A DNA stretch of 43,258 nt from Rhodospirillales bacterium (lineage in GTDB: Bacteria; Pseudomonadota; Alphaproteobacteria; Rhodospirillales; UBA2165), in NCBI GenBank assembly GCA_016777585.1, contig JADHRD010000007.1:1-43258 (forward strand), given 5' to 3'. Below the pieces are notes generated by a model. The model did no database searches and was not told the DNA's origin. It saw nothing but the letters and a program-made list of their open reading frames with translations. Shown here in pieces: positions 37,014 through 43,251 of the stretch. Both the position numbers and the translations under genes were made by a program. How positions within the stretch are numbered: position 1 is the stretch's first letter; every line of letters starts with the position of its first letter.

Positions 37014-38441
37014 TCATTTGGTTTTTTCTCGCAAATTCAACAAATTTATAAATCTCCAAATATGTTTGTTTTTTTCCGAGAACCCTATAATTATAATTAG
37101 AGGAAAAATTATAAAAAAGAATTTTACCAAATTAGCAACATAAAGACCAAAATTTTGGTCCATATCAATTAACCATGGTGTTAATGCTACAACTGAAAGA
37201 GTTGATAAACTGAGTGTTTCACGAGTTAACAGTGTAATCCCCGACAATCCAAGAATTAGAAGGCCTATATTTAAAAAAAGGCCTATATTTCCGCCCGTAA
37301 TAAATGGCTGTCCTAATAAAGTTACTGAAGAATGGTGATTAGGGTTTGAGCTAAACACACAATACTTTCGGGTATATATTTTTCCCATAGATAGACTTGG
37401 CTTGTCTGGCCATATTATCCGAGGCACCAGCCCCTCCAACCAAAAAAATTGTTTTGATAGAATAAAAATATCTTCGGAATGATAGTTTAATACTTTATTA
37501 AGACAATAAATTGTATCAGTCTGTCTATACACAGCCTTTAATAAAGGAGCCCTCAGAAGCTTTGGCAAATTATTATCACCTAAATCTTCTGCAACTGATC
37601 CAGATATAAACGTTTCCATCGACCCCTCAGGCGATCTCATAACGGAAATTAATTGTAGTCCTGTTATGCCTAATATTAATGTTATAAAACAACAAAAAAA
37701 TATTTTCTTAATCGATAATTTAGTCAACCGCATGTAATAAAGAATGATTACTGTGCCAAACAATATTGGAATTTTCCCTTCATGTACGGCAAACATACCG
37801 CCAAAAATAATACAAGAAAATAAACCTGTTAAAAAACTAAACCTCTCCCCATTTATAAAATTTTTACGAATTAACAGTAAAAGCATAAAAGTCTGTAAAG
37901 GCGGCAAGAAATGCCGAAGAGGTACATTTAGTATTGCTGCTGGATCAGGCTCAGTATGAAAGTAATAAATATTAACAAAAGTTAGAATAATTATAAAAAA
38001 AATAAAATAATTATAAATTAAATAATTATCTACAATCCTTTTTCTTTTTTTACTTTTTGGTTTTATTTTTTTAACAGATGAAACCAGAATATGGCCTGCA
38101 AGCATCACACAGCCAAATGCAGCAATATACCTCTCAGCATCACTACCAATTGCAATCAAAACCCGAGAAAAACCGACTGGTTGATATAAATCTAGAGCCA
38201 AGCCTTGAAAAAAAGAAAAGAAAACTAAAGAAGAAGAAGATAGCAAAAACAATGGCGATGTTAAAAAAAGTCTATCGTTTGAAATAATCTCATACCAAAT
38301 TTGTGATGCTAATAATAGAATAGAAACATATCTAAGAACTTCAATCGGAACCCAGTTAAATACAAAACTGGCTGAGGTTAATATTAAGATCGTTATTATT
38401 AATATATGATAGAATTTGATTTTCTCTTTATGATTATTCAT
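37014..38441 (-). CDS. Wzy-like polysaccharide polymerase (putative)
   Basis: A 475-residue, very AT-rich protein with about eleven hydrophobic helices. A large loop between late helices holds RSPEGSMETFISGSVAEDLG, FFWLEGLVPRIIWPDKPSLSMG and a histidine/serine-rich stretch (CVFSSNPNHHSSV), the layout of Wzy/O-antigen polymerases with a large periplasmic loop. Wzy families are too divergent for a firm call by eye; an O-antigen ligase or EpsG-like protein is the main alternative. Position beside five glycosyltransferases and a flippase supports the polymerase role. It is the first minus-strand gene of the locus. Confidence 0.7.
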   Translation of the reverse strand: MNNHKEKIKFYHILIITILILTSASFVFNWVPIEVLRYVSILLLASQIWYEIISNDRLFLTSPLFLLSSSSLVFFSFFQGLALDLYQPVGFSRVLIAIGSDAERYIAAFGCVMLAGHILVSSVKKIKPKSKKRKRIVDNYLIYNYFIFFIIILTFVNIYYFHTEPDPAAILNVPLRHFLPPLQTFMLLLLIRKNFINGERFSFLTGLFSCIIFGGMFAVHEGKIPILFGTVIILYYMRLTKLSIKKIFFCCFITLILGITGLQLISVMRSPEGSMETFISGSVAEDLGDNNLPKLLRAPLLKAVYRQTDTIYCLNKVLNYHSEDIFILSKQFFWLEGLVPRIIWPDKPSLSMGKIYTRKYCVFSSNPNHHSSVTLLGQPFITGGNIGLFLNIGLLILGLSGITLLTRETLSLSTLSVVALTPWLIDMDQNFGLYVANLVKFFFIIFPLIIIIGFSEKNKHIWRFINLLNLREKTK

Positions 38442-39321
38442 TTTATTCTCAATAAATAGGAAAAATAAAAAATACTAATATAGTGTTTACAATCAAAATA
38501 TTGATACCCAACATATACTTTTATTGCTCTTTAAATTCAACTTGGACAGTTTAAGGCTGTTATTAAATTTCAGGAAGAGAGAGATACAATATGATACAAT
38601 GATAATAGTTTTGAGCATCCCCATTAATTTTATTAATTTCAATTTATTTTTATTTCAAAGTAGTTGATTATTTAAAATTACTAAGGTTATCTTTTAACTT
38701 ATGTAGCATATGGTTTAGATTACCGATAATGCTTTAACTAAAACCCTAAAACAATATGTTATTCCAATAAATATGAGAAAATTAAAACACTTTTGACGAT
38801 CTGATTATTATAAACAATCATAAGCTCATTAACCCCTCAATATAGGTATATAATTAGATAGATTCTTTCTCATACACTACCTGCTTCAAATCGTATAAAC
38901 ATAATTTTAAGTGAAATTTATTGAACATCTTCGAATTATCTTAGTGACTGTATTATAAGTTTTAAACATACCCTATTATATGCAAACCACACTCAAATGA
39001 TAAACACGCTGGTTAGTTCAGGTATAGTTTCTGCGAATTAAAATTTCATGCCAGCATTCAATATATAAAGTGATTATAAGATACGTGTTTTATATCCTAA
39101 ATTTAATACTTACTATTCATAAAATTAATAAGATACTGTTGCTTCTAAGATTAACATCAATTCCTTACAAATATCTACCATCTTTATCTGAATACGCTTG
39201 AAGCAAAACGAAAATAATTTTATCCAACTTAATTCATGTAAGGACTTATCAGATAACGCCATCGATAAGATGTTGTTACAGAATATTGTAATTATAATTT
39301 TTTAATTATTTAACATATGAT
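38442..39321. other. Long AT-rich region without a recognisable gene
   Basis: About 880 bp between the polymerase gene and the truncated tRNA-Leu. It is extremely AT-rich, with only short ORFs (none above about 25 codons looks protein-like), no RNA gene I can fold and no repeat array. It probably contains the promoter of the minus-strand glycan operon and may include decayed sequence at the edge of an integration hot spot. Confidence 0.5.
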
Positions 39322-39350
39322 TTGAACCACAGTATTTTTAGTTGTAAGAC
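39322..39350 (+). promoter_or_regulatory. Candidate promoter of the truncated tRNA-Leu
   Basis: TTGAAC at 39322-39327 and TAAGAC at 39345-39350 with a 17-bp spacer; the tRNA 5' end follows 12 bp after the -10 box. The -10 is imperfect but the geometry is right for a tRNA gene. Because the tRNA is cut, this promoter now reads into the element. Confidence 0.45.
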
Positions 39351-39362
39351 CTTCCATAAGCA

Positions 39363-39401
39363 GCCCCTCTGGCGGAATTGGTAGACGCGCGGGATTCAAA
39401 A
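39363..39401 (+). pseudogene. tRNA-Leu(CAA) 5' half, truncated in the anticodon loop
   Basis: Positions 1 to 38 of a class II tRNA-Leu: acceptor strand GCCCCTC, D-arm with GGTAGAC, the 5' anticodon stem and the complete loop TTCAAAA (anticodon CAA). From 39402 on there is no 3' stem, variable arm, T-arm or acceptor strand. It has no intron in the D-loop. It differs from the intact gene at 39589 at four of 39 exon positions, so it is not a recent duplicate. The break exactly at the end of the anticodon loop is typical of tyrosine-recombinase crossover sites. Confidence 0.85.
39391..39401 (+). other. Putative left attachment-site core (attL)
   Basis: The 11-base word GGGATTCAAAA, the anticodon arm of tRNA-Leu(CAA), is shared with 39838-39848 in the intact tRNA; identity with a tRNA is lost directly after it. 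It is the inferred recombination core. The matching right end, with the 3' half of the host tRNA, is not in the window. Confidence 0.5.
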
Positions 39402-39460
39402 AGCTGTATATTCAATATATATTCTAATATTATTATTTAAAATCAAATAGTTATATTTAA

Positions 39461-39489
39461 TTGACTGTATTATACAGTCGTTATACACT
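39461..39489 (+). promoter_or_regulatory. Distal promoter with overlapping palindrome
   Basis: TTGACT at 39461-39466 and TACACT at 39484-39489 with an exact 17-bp spacer. The perfect inverted repeat GACTGTATTATACAGTC (39463-39479) overlaps the -35 box and spacer, which is where a repressor would block it. It lies 100 bp before the element tRNA. TACAGT recurs at 39504-39509 and 39527-39532, so the words may instead be integrase arm sites. Confidence 0.5.
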
Positions 39490-39550
39490 CAACACACGTT
39501 TTGTACAGTTGCGAAAGTGCATTTTTTACAGTGCTTTGGTTTAGTAACGT

Positions 39551-39579
39551 TTGAAATTGCTTTTTTGTCTGTATATAAG
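39551..39579 (+). promoter_or_regulatory. Proximal promoter of the intron-containing tRNA-Leu
   Basis: TTGAAA at 39551-39556 and TATAAG at 39574-39579, spacer 17 bp. The mature tRNA 5' end follows 9 bp after the -10 box, so transcription would start at or just before the tRNA. The integrase gene downstream could be co-transcribed. Confidence 0.6.
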
Positions 39580-39588
39580 GTACGCAGT

Positions 39589-39896
39589 GCCCCCGTGGCG
39601 GAACTGGTAAATTAATTTGTTTGCCCACTCATCAAGTAATTGATGTGAATGCAGAGTGTAAATTGCGGGGAAGCCTAAGTCAGAAATGATATGGTAATCC
39701 GCATCCAAGCCGAACAGTTTGTTTGGAAGGTTCAGAGACTATAATCACTCCATCCTATTAGGATGATGGGATAGTCCAGACCCGCAAGCTTTAGAAATAA
39801 AGTGGCTTGAGAAATCAAGTGCAGGTATGAGACGCGTGGGATTCAAAATCCCATTCTCGCAAGGGAGTGTCCGTTCGATTCGGACCGGGGGCACCA
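39589..39896 (+). tRNA. tRNA-Leu(CAA) interrupted by a group I intron in the D-loop
   Basis: Exons 39589-39608 and 39830-39896 join into an 87-nt class II tRNA. The acceptor stem is GCCCCCG with CGGGGGC (39886-39892), then A and an encoded CCA to 39896. The anticodon stem is TGGGA/TCCCA around loop TTCAAAA with anticodon CAA at 39844-39846; the long variable arm is at 39854-39868; the T-stem is GTCCG/CGGAC around TTCGATT. The D-arm is complete only after removal of 39609-39829. It decodes UUG. Standard tRNA finders may miss it or call it truncated because the intron is outside the anticodon loop. The integrase gene begins 25 bp downstream. Confidence 0.93.
39609..39829 (+). ncRNA. Group I self-splicing intron (221 nt, no ORF)
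   Basis: Boundaries follow group I rules: the 5' exon ends in U39608 and the intron ends in G39829. P1 is GGUAAA (39606-39611) with UUUGCC (39620-39625), giving the U.G wobble at the splice site. P10 is 3' exon AGAC with GUUU (39619-39622). Other pairings: P2 CAUCA/UGAUG (39630-39645), P3 GAGUG 39654-39658 with CACUC 39746-39750, P4 UGCGGG 39664-39669 with UCCGCA 39698-39703, P6a CCGAACA/UGUUUGG (39710-39726), P7 GACUA 39737-39741 with UAGUC 39772-39776, P8 CAUCCU/AGGAUG (39751-39765), and two hairpins with GAAA loops at 39789-39802 and 39806-39819. The size is like the small bacterial tRNA introns (IC3-like). There is no homing endonuclease. Confidence 0.92.
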
Positions 39897-39921
39897 ATAC
39901 CTTCTAATTTTTGGAGGTCAA

Positions 39922-41163
39922 TTGAATATAAAAATCAATGATGACATTACTCTTGCCAAGAGAAAAAACACATCTAAATGGCAAGCAGTAATAAAAGATC
40001 CTACCGGAAAATGGCGCAGAATTTCTTGCAAGACAGAAATTCAAAAAGAAGCTGAACAGTTTGCTTTTAACAAGCTTGCTGAATGGCGAGTACTCACCGA
40101 CCGTGACATACCGATAACTAATAAGCGGACATTTAAATCCGTTGCCGATGCATACGAAAAGAAACTGAAAGAAGACATTGAACTAGGCCGAGCCACGAAA
40201 AGCCACAAAAATTACCTATACTCACTAAACAAATATCTTGTTCCATTCTTTGGCGATAAAGACATCAAAAATATTTCCTACGGTGACATAGACGAATTTG
40301 ATAGTTGGAGGTTCGACAAGTTAGGCCGCGAGCCGGCTAAAAGCACAATGAATAAGCACAACATTATCTTTCGTGCTGTGATGGACTTTGCAGTAAAACG
40401 TGGATGGATAAAGAAAGAACATATCCCTACTCTCACCGTAAAAGGCAAAGGACGTAAAAGCATCCGGCGCGGTCATTTTGAAAAGCACGAGTTCGATGAA
40501 ATTTTACAGTTTTTGAAAAAATGGCCTGAGCAATCTAATCACTACATAACGCAATATAAACGGAAAGTGCTGTACAGGTATTTCGTTTTCCTTGGTGCAA
40601 GCGGTATACGACCCGGAACAGAAGCTTTGAGCATTTGTTGGAAAGACCTTCAATTTGCTCCAAAACCCTGCCCCACAGAACTCTTGTTAGAAGATGGAAC
40701 AGAGCCAATTTACATTGATCGAGATGGCAACGAGATGCCATACGGTATATTCCATGTGTTCAAACGGAAGGGCAAAAAAGCTACTGAAACAGAAGATAAC
40801 ATTGCTGAGAAATACTCTGTACTCCGCAACGATGTTTTCTATTTCCTGGAACAATTAAAAGACCTCAGATCAAACGAAATAGAGCCAGATGATTTAGTAT
40901 TTTGTATGCCTGATGGAAGCCCCATAAAGGACTTCACGGAAATGTTTCGCTCAGTCCTTGAAGAACTAGGTTTGCGGTTTGGAGCTGACGGGCGAGTAAG
41001 GACGCTATATTCATTGCGGCATTCATACGCAACTTGGAAACTACGAGAAGGAAAGTTGCGGTACGAACAACTAAAAACACAGATGGACACTAGTGTCGCC
41101 ATGCTTGAGGCACATTATGACCACGTTGTTGCCGATCACTTTGCAGAGGATTTGCTAGTGTAA
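39922..41163 (+). CDS. int: Tyrosine recombinase / integrase
   Basis: A 413-residue phage-type integrase. An N-terminal arm-binding region and a SAM-like core-binding domain (TFKSVADAYEKKLKEDIELGR to about residue 165) precede the catalytic domain: Arg in GASGIRPGTEALSICW near 228, box II TLYSLRHSYATWKL near 373 with Tyr in the first His position of HxxR (a common variant), and the nucleophile in MLEAHYDHV near 400. The start is a TTG with GGAGGT just upstream. It lies 25 bp after the tRNA CCA end, the usual place for an integrase that targets that tRNA. It presumably catalyses integration and excision at tRNA-Leu. Confidence 0.93.
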   Translation: MNIKINDDITLAKRKNTSKWQAVIKDPTGKWRRISCKTEIQKEAEQFAFNKLAEWRVLTDRDIPITNKRTFKSVADAYEKKLKEDIELGRATKSHKNYLYSLNKYLVPFFGDKDIKNISYGDIDEFDSWRFDKLGREPAKSTMNKHNIIFRAVMDFAVKRGWIKKEHIPTLTVKGKGRKSIRRGHFEKHEFDEILQFLKKWPEQSNHYITQYKRKVLYRYFVFLGASGIRPGTEALSICWKDLQFAPKPCPTELLLEDGTEPIYIDRDGNEMPYGIFHVFKRKGKKATETEDNIAEKYSVLRNDVFYFLEQLKDLRSNEIEPDDLVFCMPDGSPIKDFTEMFRSVLEELGLRFGADGRVRTLYSLRHSYATWKLREGKLRYEQLKTQMDTSVAMLEAHYDHVVADHFAEDLLV

Positions 41164-41290
41164 TTTTCTTACATCATGAAAGACATTTAGGGTTCAAAAT
41201 GAAGCGCTAAAGCCGTTCTGTCTTCGATTGCGACCTTTTGTTTCTGGCATTAGATCGAAAGAGTAAATCAACCTACTCTGGAGACTGAAA

Positions 41291-41647
41291 ATGCTTACAA
41301 ACTTAAAATTAGTTGAAGCCCCCAAGAACCACAAAGATCCACTCGAACAAGCTAAATCTCGATTGTTAGATAAGCTAGATGTTCAGTTAACAGCCGTAAC
41401 CAACATGGTAAATCGCAAGACAAGTGGGCTGACAGAGCGTCAGAAGTGGTATTACAAAATTGATAACGTCATGTACTTCAAAGTTAAGGTACGTAATAAG
41501 ACGCTCGTTCTAGGGCGAGACAAAAAAACGGAGTTAACTCGGGTTGAAATTGGGGAAGACAAAAATGCACCTACAGTTGTTCAACAAATTATCGAGGCTG
41601 TTCAAAATGGCGAGCTTGATCAGGCAATTGCAGAACATTTGAAATAA
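41291..41647 (+). CDS. Small hypothetical protein (DUF6641-like)
   Basis: A 118-residue soluble protein. The N-terminus has a charged helix (DPLEQAKSRLLDKLDVQL), the middle a beta segment WYYKIDNVMYFKVKVRNKTL, and the C-terminus an acidic helix (VVQQIIEAVQNGELDQAI). This layout reminds me of DUF6641 proteins found beside integrases in alphaproteobacterial islands, but that is from memory and weak. A good GGAG precedes the ATG. It lies 127 bp after the integrase gene on the same strand and is probably element-borne. No DNA-binding motif is evident, so I do not call it an excisionase. Confidence 0.7.
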   Translation: MLTNLKLVEAPKNHKDPLEQAKSRLLDKLDVQLTAVTNMVNRKTSGLTERQKWYYKIDNVMYFKVKVRNKTLVLGRDKKTELTRVEIGEDKNAPTVVQQIIEAVQNGELDQAIAEHLK

Positions 41648-41651
41648 ACAG

Positions 41652-41669
41652 AAAATATAGCCATATTTT
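41652..41669 (+). terminator. Possible weak terminator after the small hypothetical gene
   Basis: A perfect 7-bp stem AAAATAT/ATATTTT with loop AGCC and a T-run included at the end, 5 bp after the gene's stop codon. The stem is all A-T, so it would be weak. Confidence 0.35.
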
Positions 41670-41698
41670 TGCGATATGAAGATTAAGTCCGCTCTTGG

Positions 41699-41746
41699 GG
41701 CTAAAGCAGACCCTATTTCGAAGAAGTTTGATGTCTGCTTCTAGCC
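41699..41746. repeat. Long imperfect inverted repeat between convergent genes
   Basis: GGCTAAAGCAGAC (41699-41711) pairs with GTCTGCTTCTAGCC (41733-41746) with a single bulged base, around a 21-nt loop. It sits between the convergent small hypothetical gene and the MFS gene (stop at 41758). No T-tract follows on either strand. It may act as a bidirectional terminator or RNA end; no attC-type core was seen. Confidence 0.6.
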
Positions 41747-41757
41747 AGAGCCGGTCA

Positions 41758-43026
41758 TTAAACACCATCACCCATTGTGTTTTCCTCTTTAGTTGGAATG
41801 CCGTCTTCCACCCTCGGATCAATCTCCAAGGTAACTGGTGTTGTGCTGGGCATTGCCACGAACTCAACAGCATTTTCTTCTGGAACTGCATCTGTTCTTG
41901 AGGCTCGATAAATTGCAAACCCAAACACCAGTAAATATATTACAGCGATAAGTAAAAATGCCCCTGAATTATTTCCAAAGTGAAGGGTAAACGGTACCAA
42001 CAATGGTCCGACAAAAGCTCCGGCTCCGAAGGCAATTAAAACCGAAGCACCAACTTCAAAAAATTCTTCGGGCTTCGCACGGTCAAACGCATAAGTCATT
42101 GCAATGGGGTATATTGCAAATGCTGTTGCGCCAAATAGGGCCAGTATGGGTAATATTGCTTCTGAAAATTTAAACGATGCGCCAAAGACCAAAAGTGAGG
42201 TAATGGAAGCAAATAAACTGAACCATATGATTAGGATGCGCCTGTCATAACGATCTGAAGCCCATCCAACAGGAAACTGAGCTATTGCTGCGCCAATTAC
42301 CGTGGATGCTAGTATCGATCCGACCATTGCTTTGTTGTCAGAAATACCCGTGGCAAATACCGGAGCAAACCCCCAATAGATACCTGATGCAACGCCGTGA
42401 AGTGCGCCAACTACAATAGCTAAGGGAGAAACTTGCAGTACATGCAAAAAACGAACTTTGACGTTATCTGGTGGATCAGGTGTGGGGGCAACGGAAAGCG
42501 AAACGATAATGACAGAAATAGAAACAAATATAGCTACGAAAGCAAACAATATGAACTCTGTCGGTGAAGCGGAAGCGATAAGAAATTGACCAACACCAAG
42601 GGCAAATAAATCGATAAATCGATAGAAGGATAATAATTTTCCTCTATCTTCATTTGTTGATCGGCTGGCAAGCCAACTTTCCATTACCACGTCAATACAG
42701 GCAAAACTAAAGCCAACGCAAATTCTGAAAAGAACCCAAAGCGCCTCGTTTGGGACGATTATATGTCCAAGCGATAAGGCGGATAGCAAAGAAGCTGCGA
42801 CTGCAAGTGTTCGTATGTGACTAACTCTTTTAATTAAGTACGGTGCAGCAAAACAACCCAGTAAATAACCACCAAAATACACGGAAGCTAAAATAGAAAT
42901 TGTTGTGGCAGAATATTTTAGTGCCTCTGCGGAAATCGGAATGAGCGCTTGATGTAAGCCCTGTCCTATGGAGAGAAAGGCTGTTCCAAGCAGTATGGCT
43001 ACGACGGAAGAAAAGCGAACAGCCAC
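41758..43026 (-). CDS. MFS transporter (YcaD-like)
   Basis: A 422-residue major facilitator with twelve membrane helices. The N-half has ILASVYFGGYLLGCFAAPYL near residue 45, then KRVSHIRTLAVAASLL, and FRICVGFSFACIDVVMESWL near 103 (cf. the E-x-W block of YcaD relatives). The second half opens with GVASGIYWGFAPVFATGIS, and GWASDRYDRRILI near 258 is the MFS motif-A equivalent. The acidic C-terminal tail is long. Substrate unknown. The start is a GTG with GGAG eight bases upstream. It is either cargo of the element or, if the element ends before it, a host gene. Confidence 0.85.
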   Translation of the reverse strand: MAVRFSSVVAILLGTAFLSIGQGLHQALIPISAEALKYSATTISILASVYFGGYLLGCFAAPYLIKRVSHIRTLAVAASLLSALSLGHIIVPNEALWVLFRICVGFSFACIDVVMESWLASRSTNEDRGKLLSFYRFIDLFALGVGQFLIASASPTEFILFAFVAIFVSISVIIVSLSVAPTPDPPDNVKVRFLHVLQVSPLAIVVGALHGVASGIYWGFAPVFATGISDNKAMVGSILASTVIGAAIAQFPVGWASDRYDRRILIIWFSLFASITSLLVFGASFKFSEAILPILALFGATAFAIYPIAMTYAFDRAKPEEFFEVGASVLIAFGAGAFVGPLLVPFTLHFGNNSGAFLLIAVIYLLVFGFAIYRASRTDAVPEENAVEFVAMPSTTPVTLEIDPRVEDGIPTKEENTMGDGV

Positions 43027-43177
43027 GTTTTATACTCCAATTTTTTTACATAATTTAGGCGTAATATTAATGGCACTTTTAACAACGAGTAAATATCTAA
43101 TACGTTCGAATATATAATGGGGAATAGCCTAGTGGACGGGTTAGTCCCATACTTATGAGAACAATCTGTATTCTAAA

Positions 43178-43198
43178 CTTAGATTAGCTTTATCTAAG
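43178..43198. repeat. Perfect 7-bp inverted repeat
   Basis: CTTAGAT and ATCTAAG separated by 7 bases, in the gene-free 232 bp upstream of the MFS gene. It could be an operator or the start of an origin-like region with the DnaA-box palindrome 30 bp further on. Confidence 0.45.
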
Positions 43199-43228
43199 GA
43201 TCTCTGCTTTCGAGTGTAGAGCTGACAC

Positions 43229-43251
43229 TTATCCACAGTTTTTGTGGAAAA
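43229..43251. other. DnaA-box-like palindrome
   Basis: The DnaA consensus TTATCCACA (43229-43237) faces TTTTCCACA on the other strand (43242-43250 inverted), forming a TCCACA/TGTGGA palindrome. Two inverted boxes this close can mark an origin or a DnaA-regulated promoter. The window ends 7 bases later, so the context is unseen. Confidence 0.45.

Noticed and set aside
38442-39321. Possible hidden RNA or CRISPR-like array in the long AT-rich gap
   Set aside because: No regularly spaced repeat and no stable long hairpin could be found by reading.
39463-39479. Palindrome as a LexA (SOS) box
   Set aside because: The half-site spacing is too short for the E. coli box, and alphaproteobacterial LexA normally uses direct GTTC/GAAC repeats.
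43111-43190. tRNA-like look of GGGGAATAGCCTAGTGG and a nearby GTTCGAAT
   Set aside because: No acceptor, D or T stems can be formed around them, so neither a tRNA nor the element's right half-tRNA is supported.
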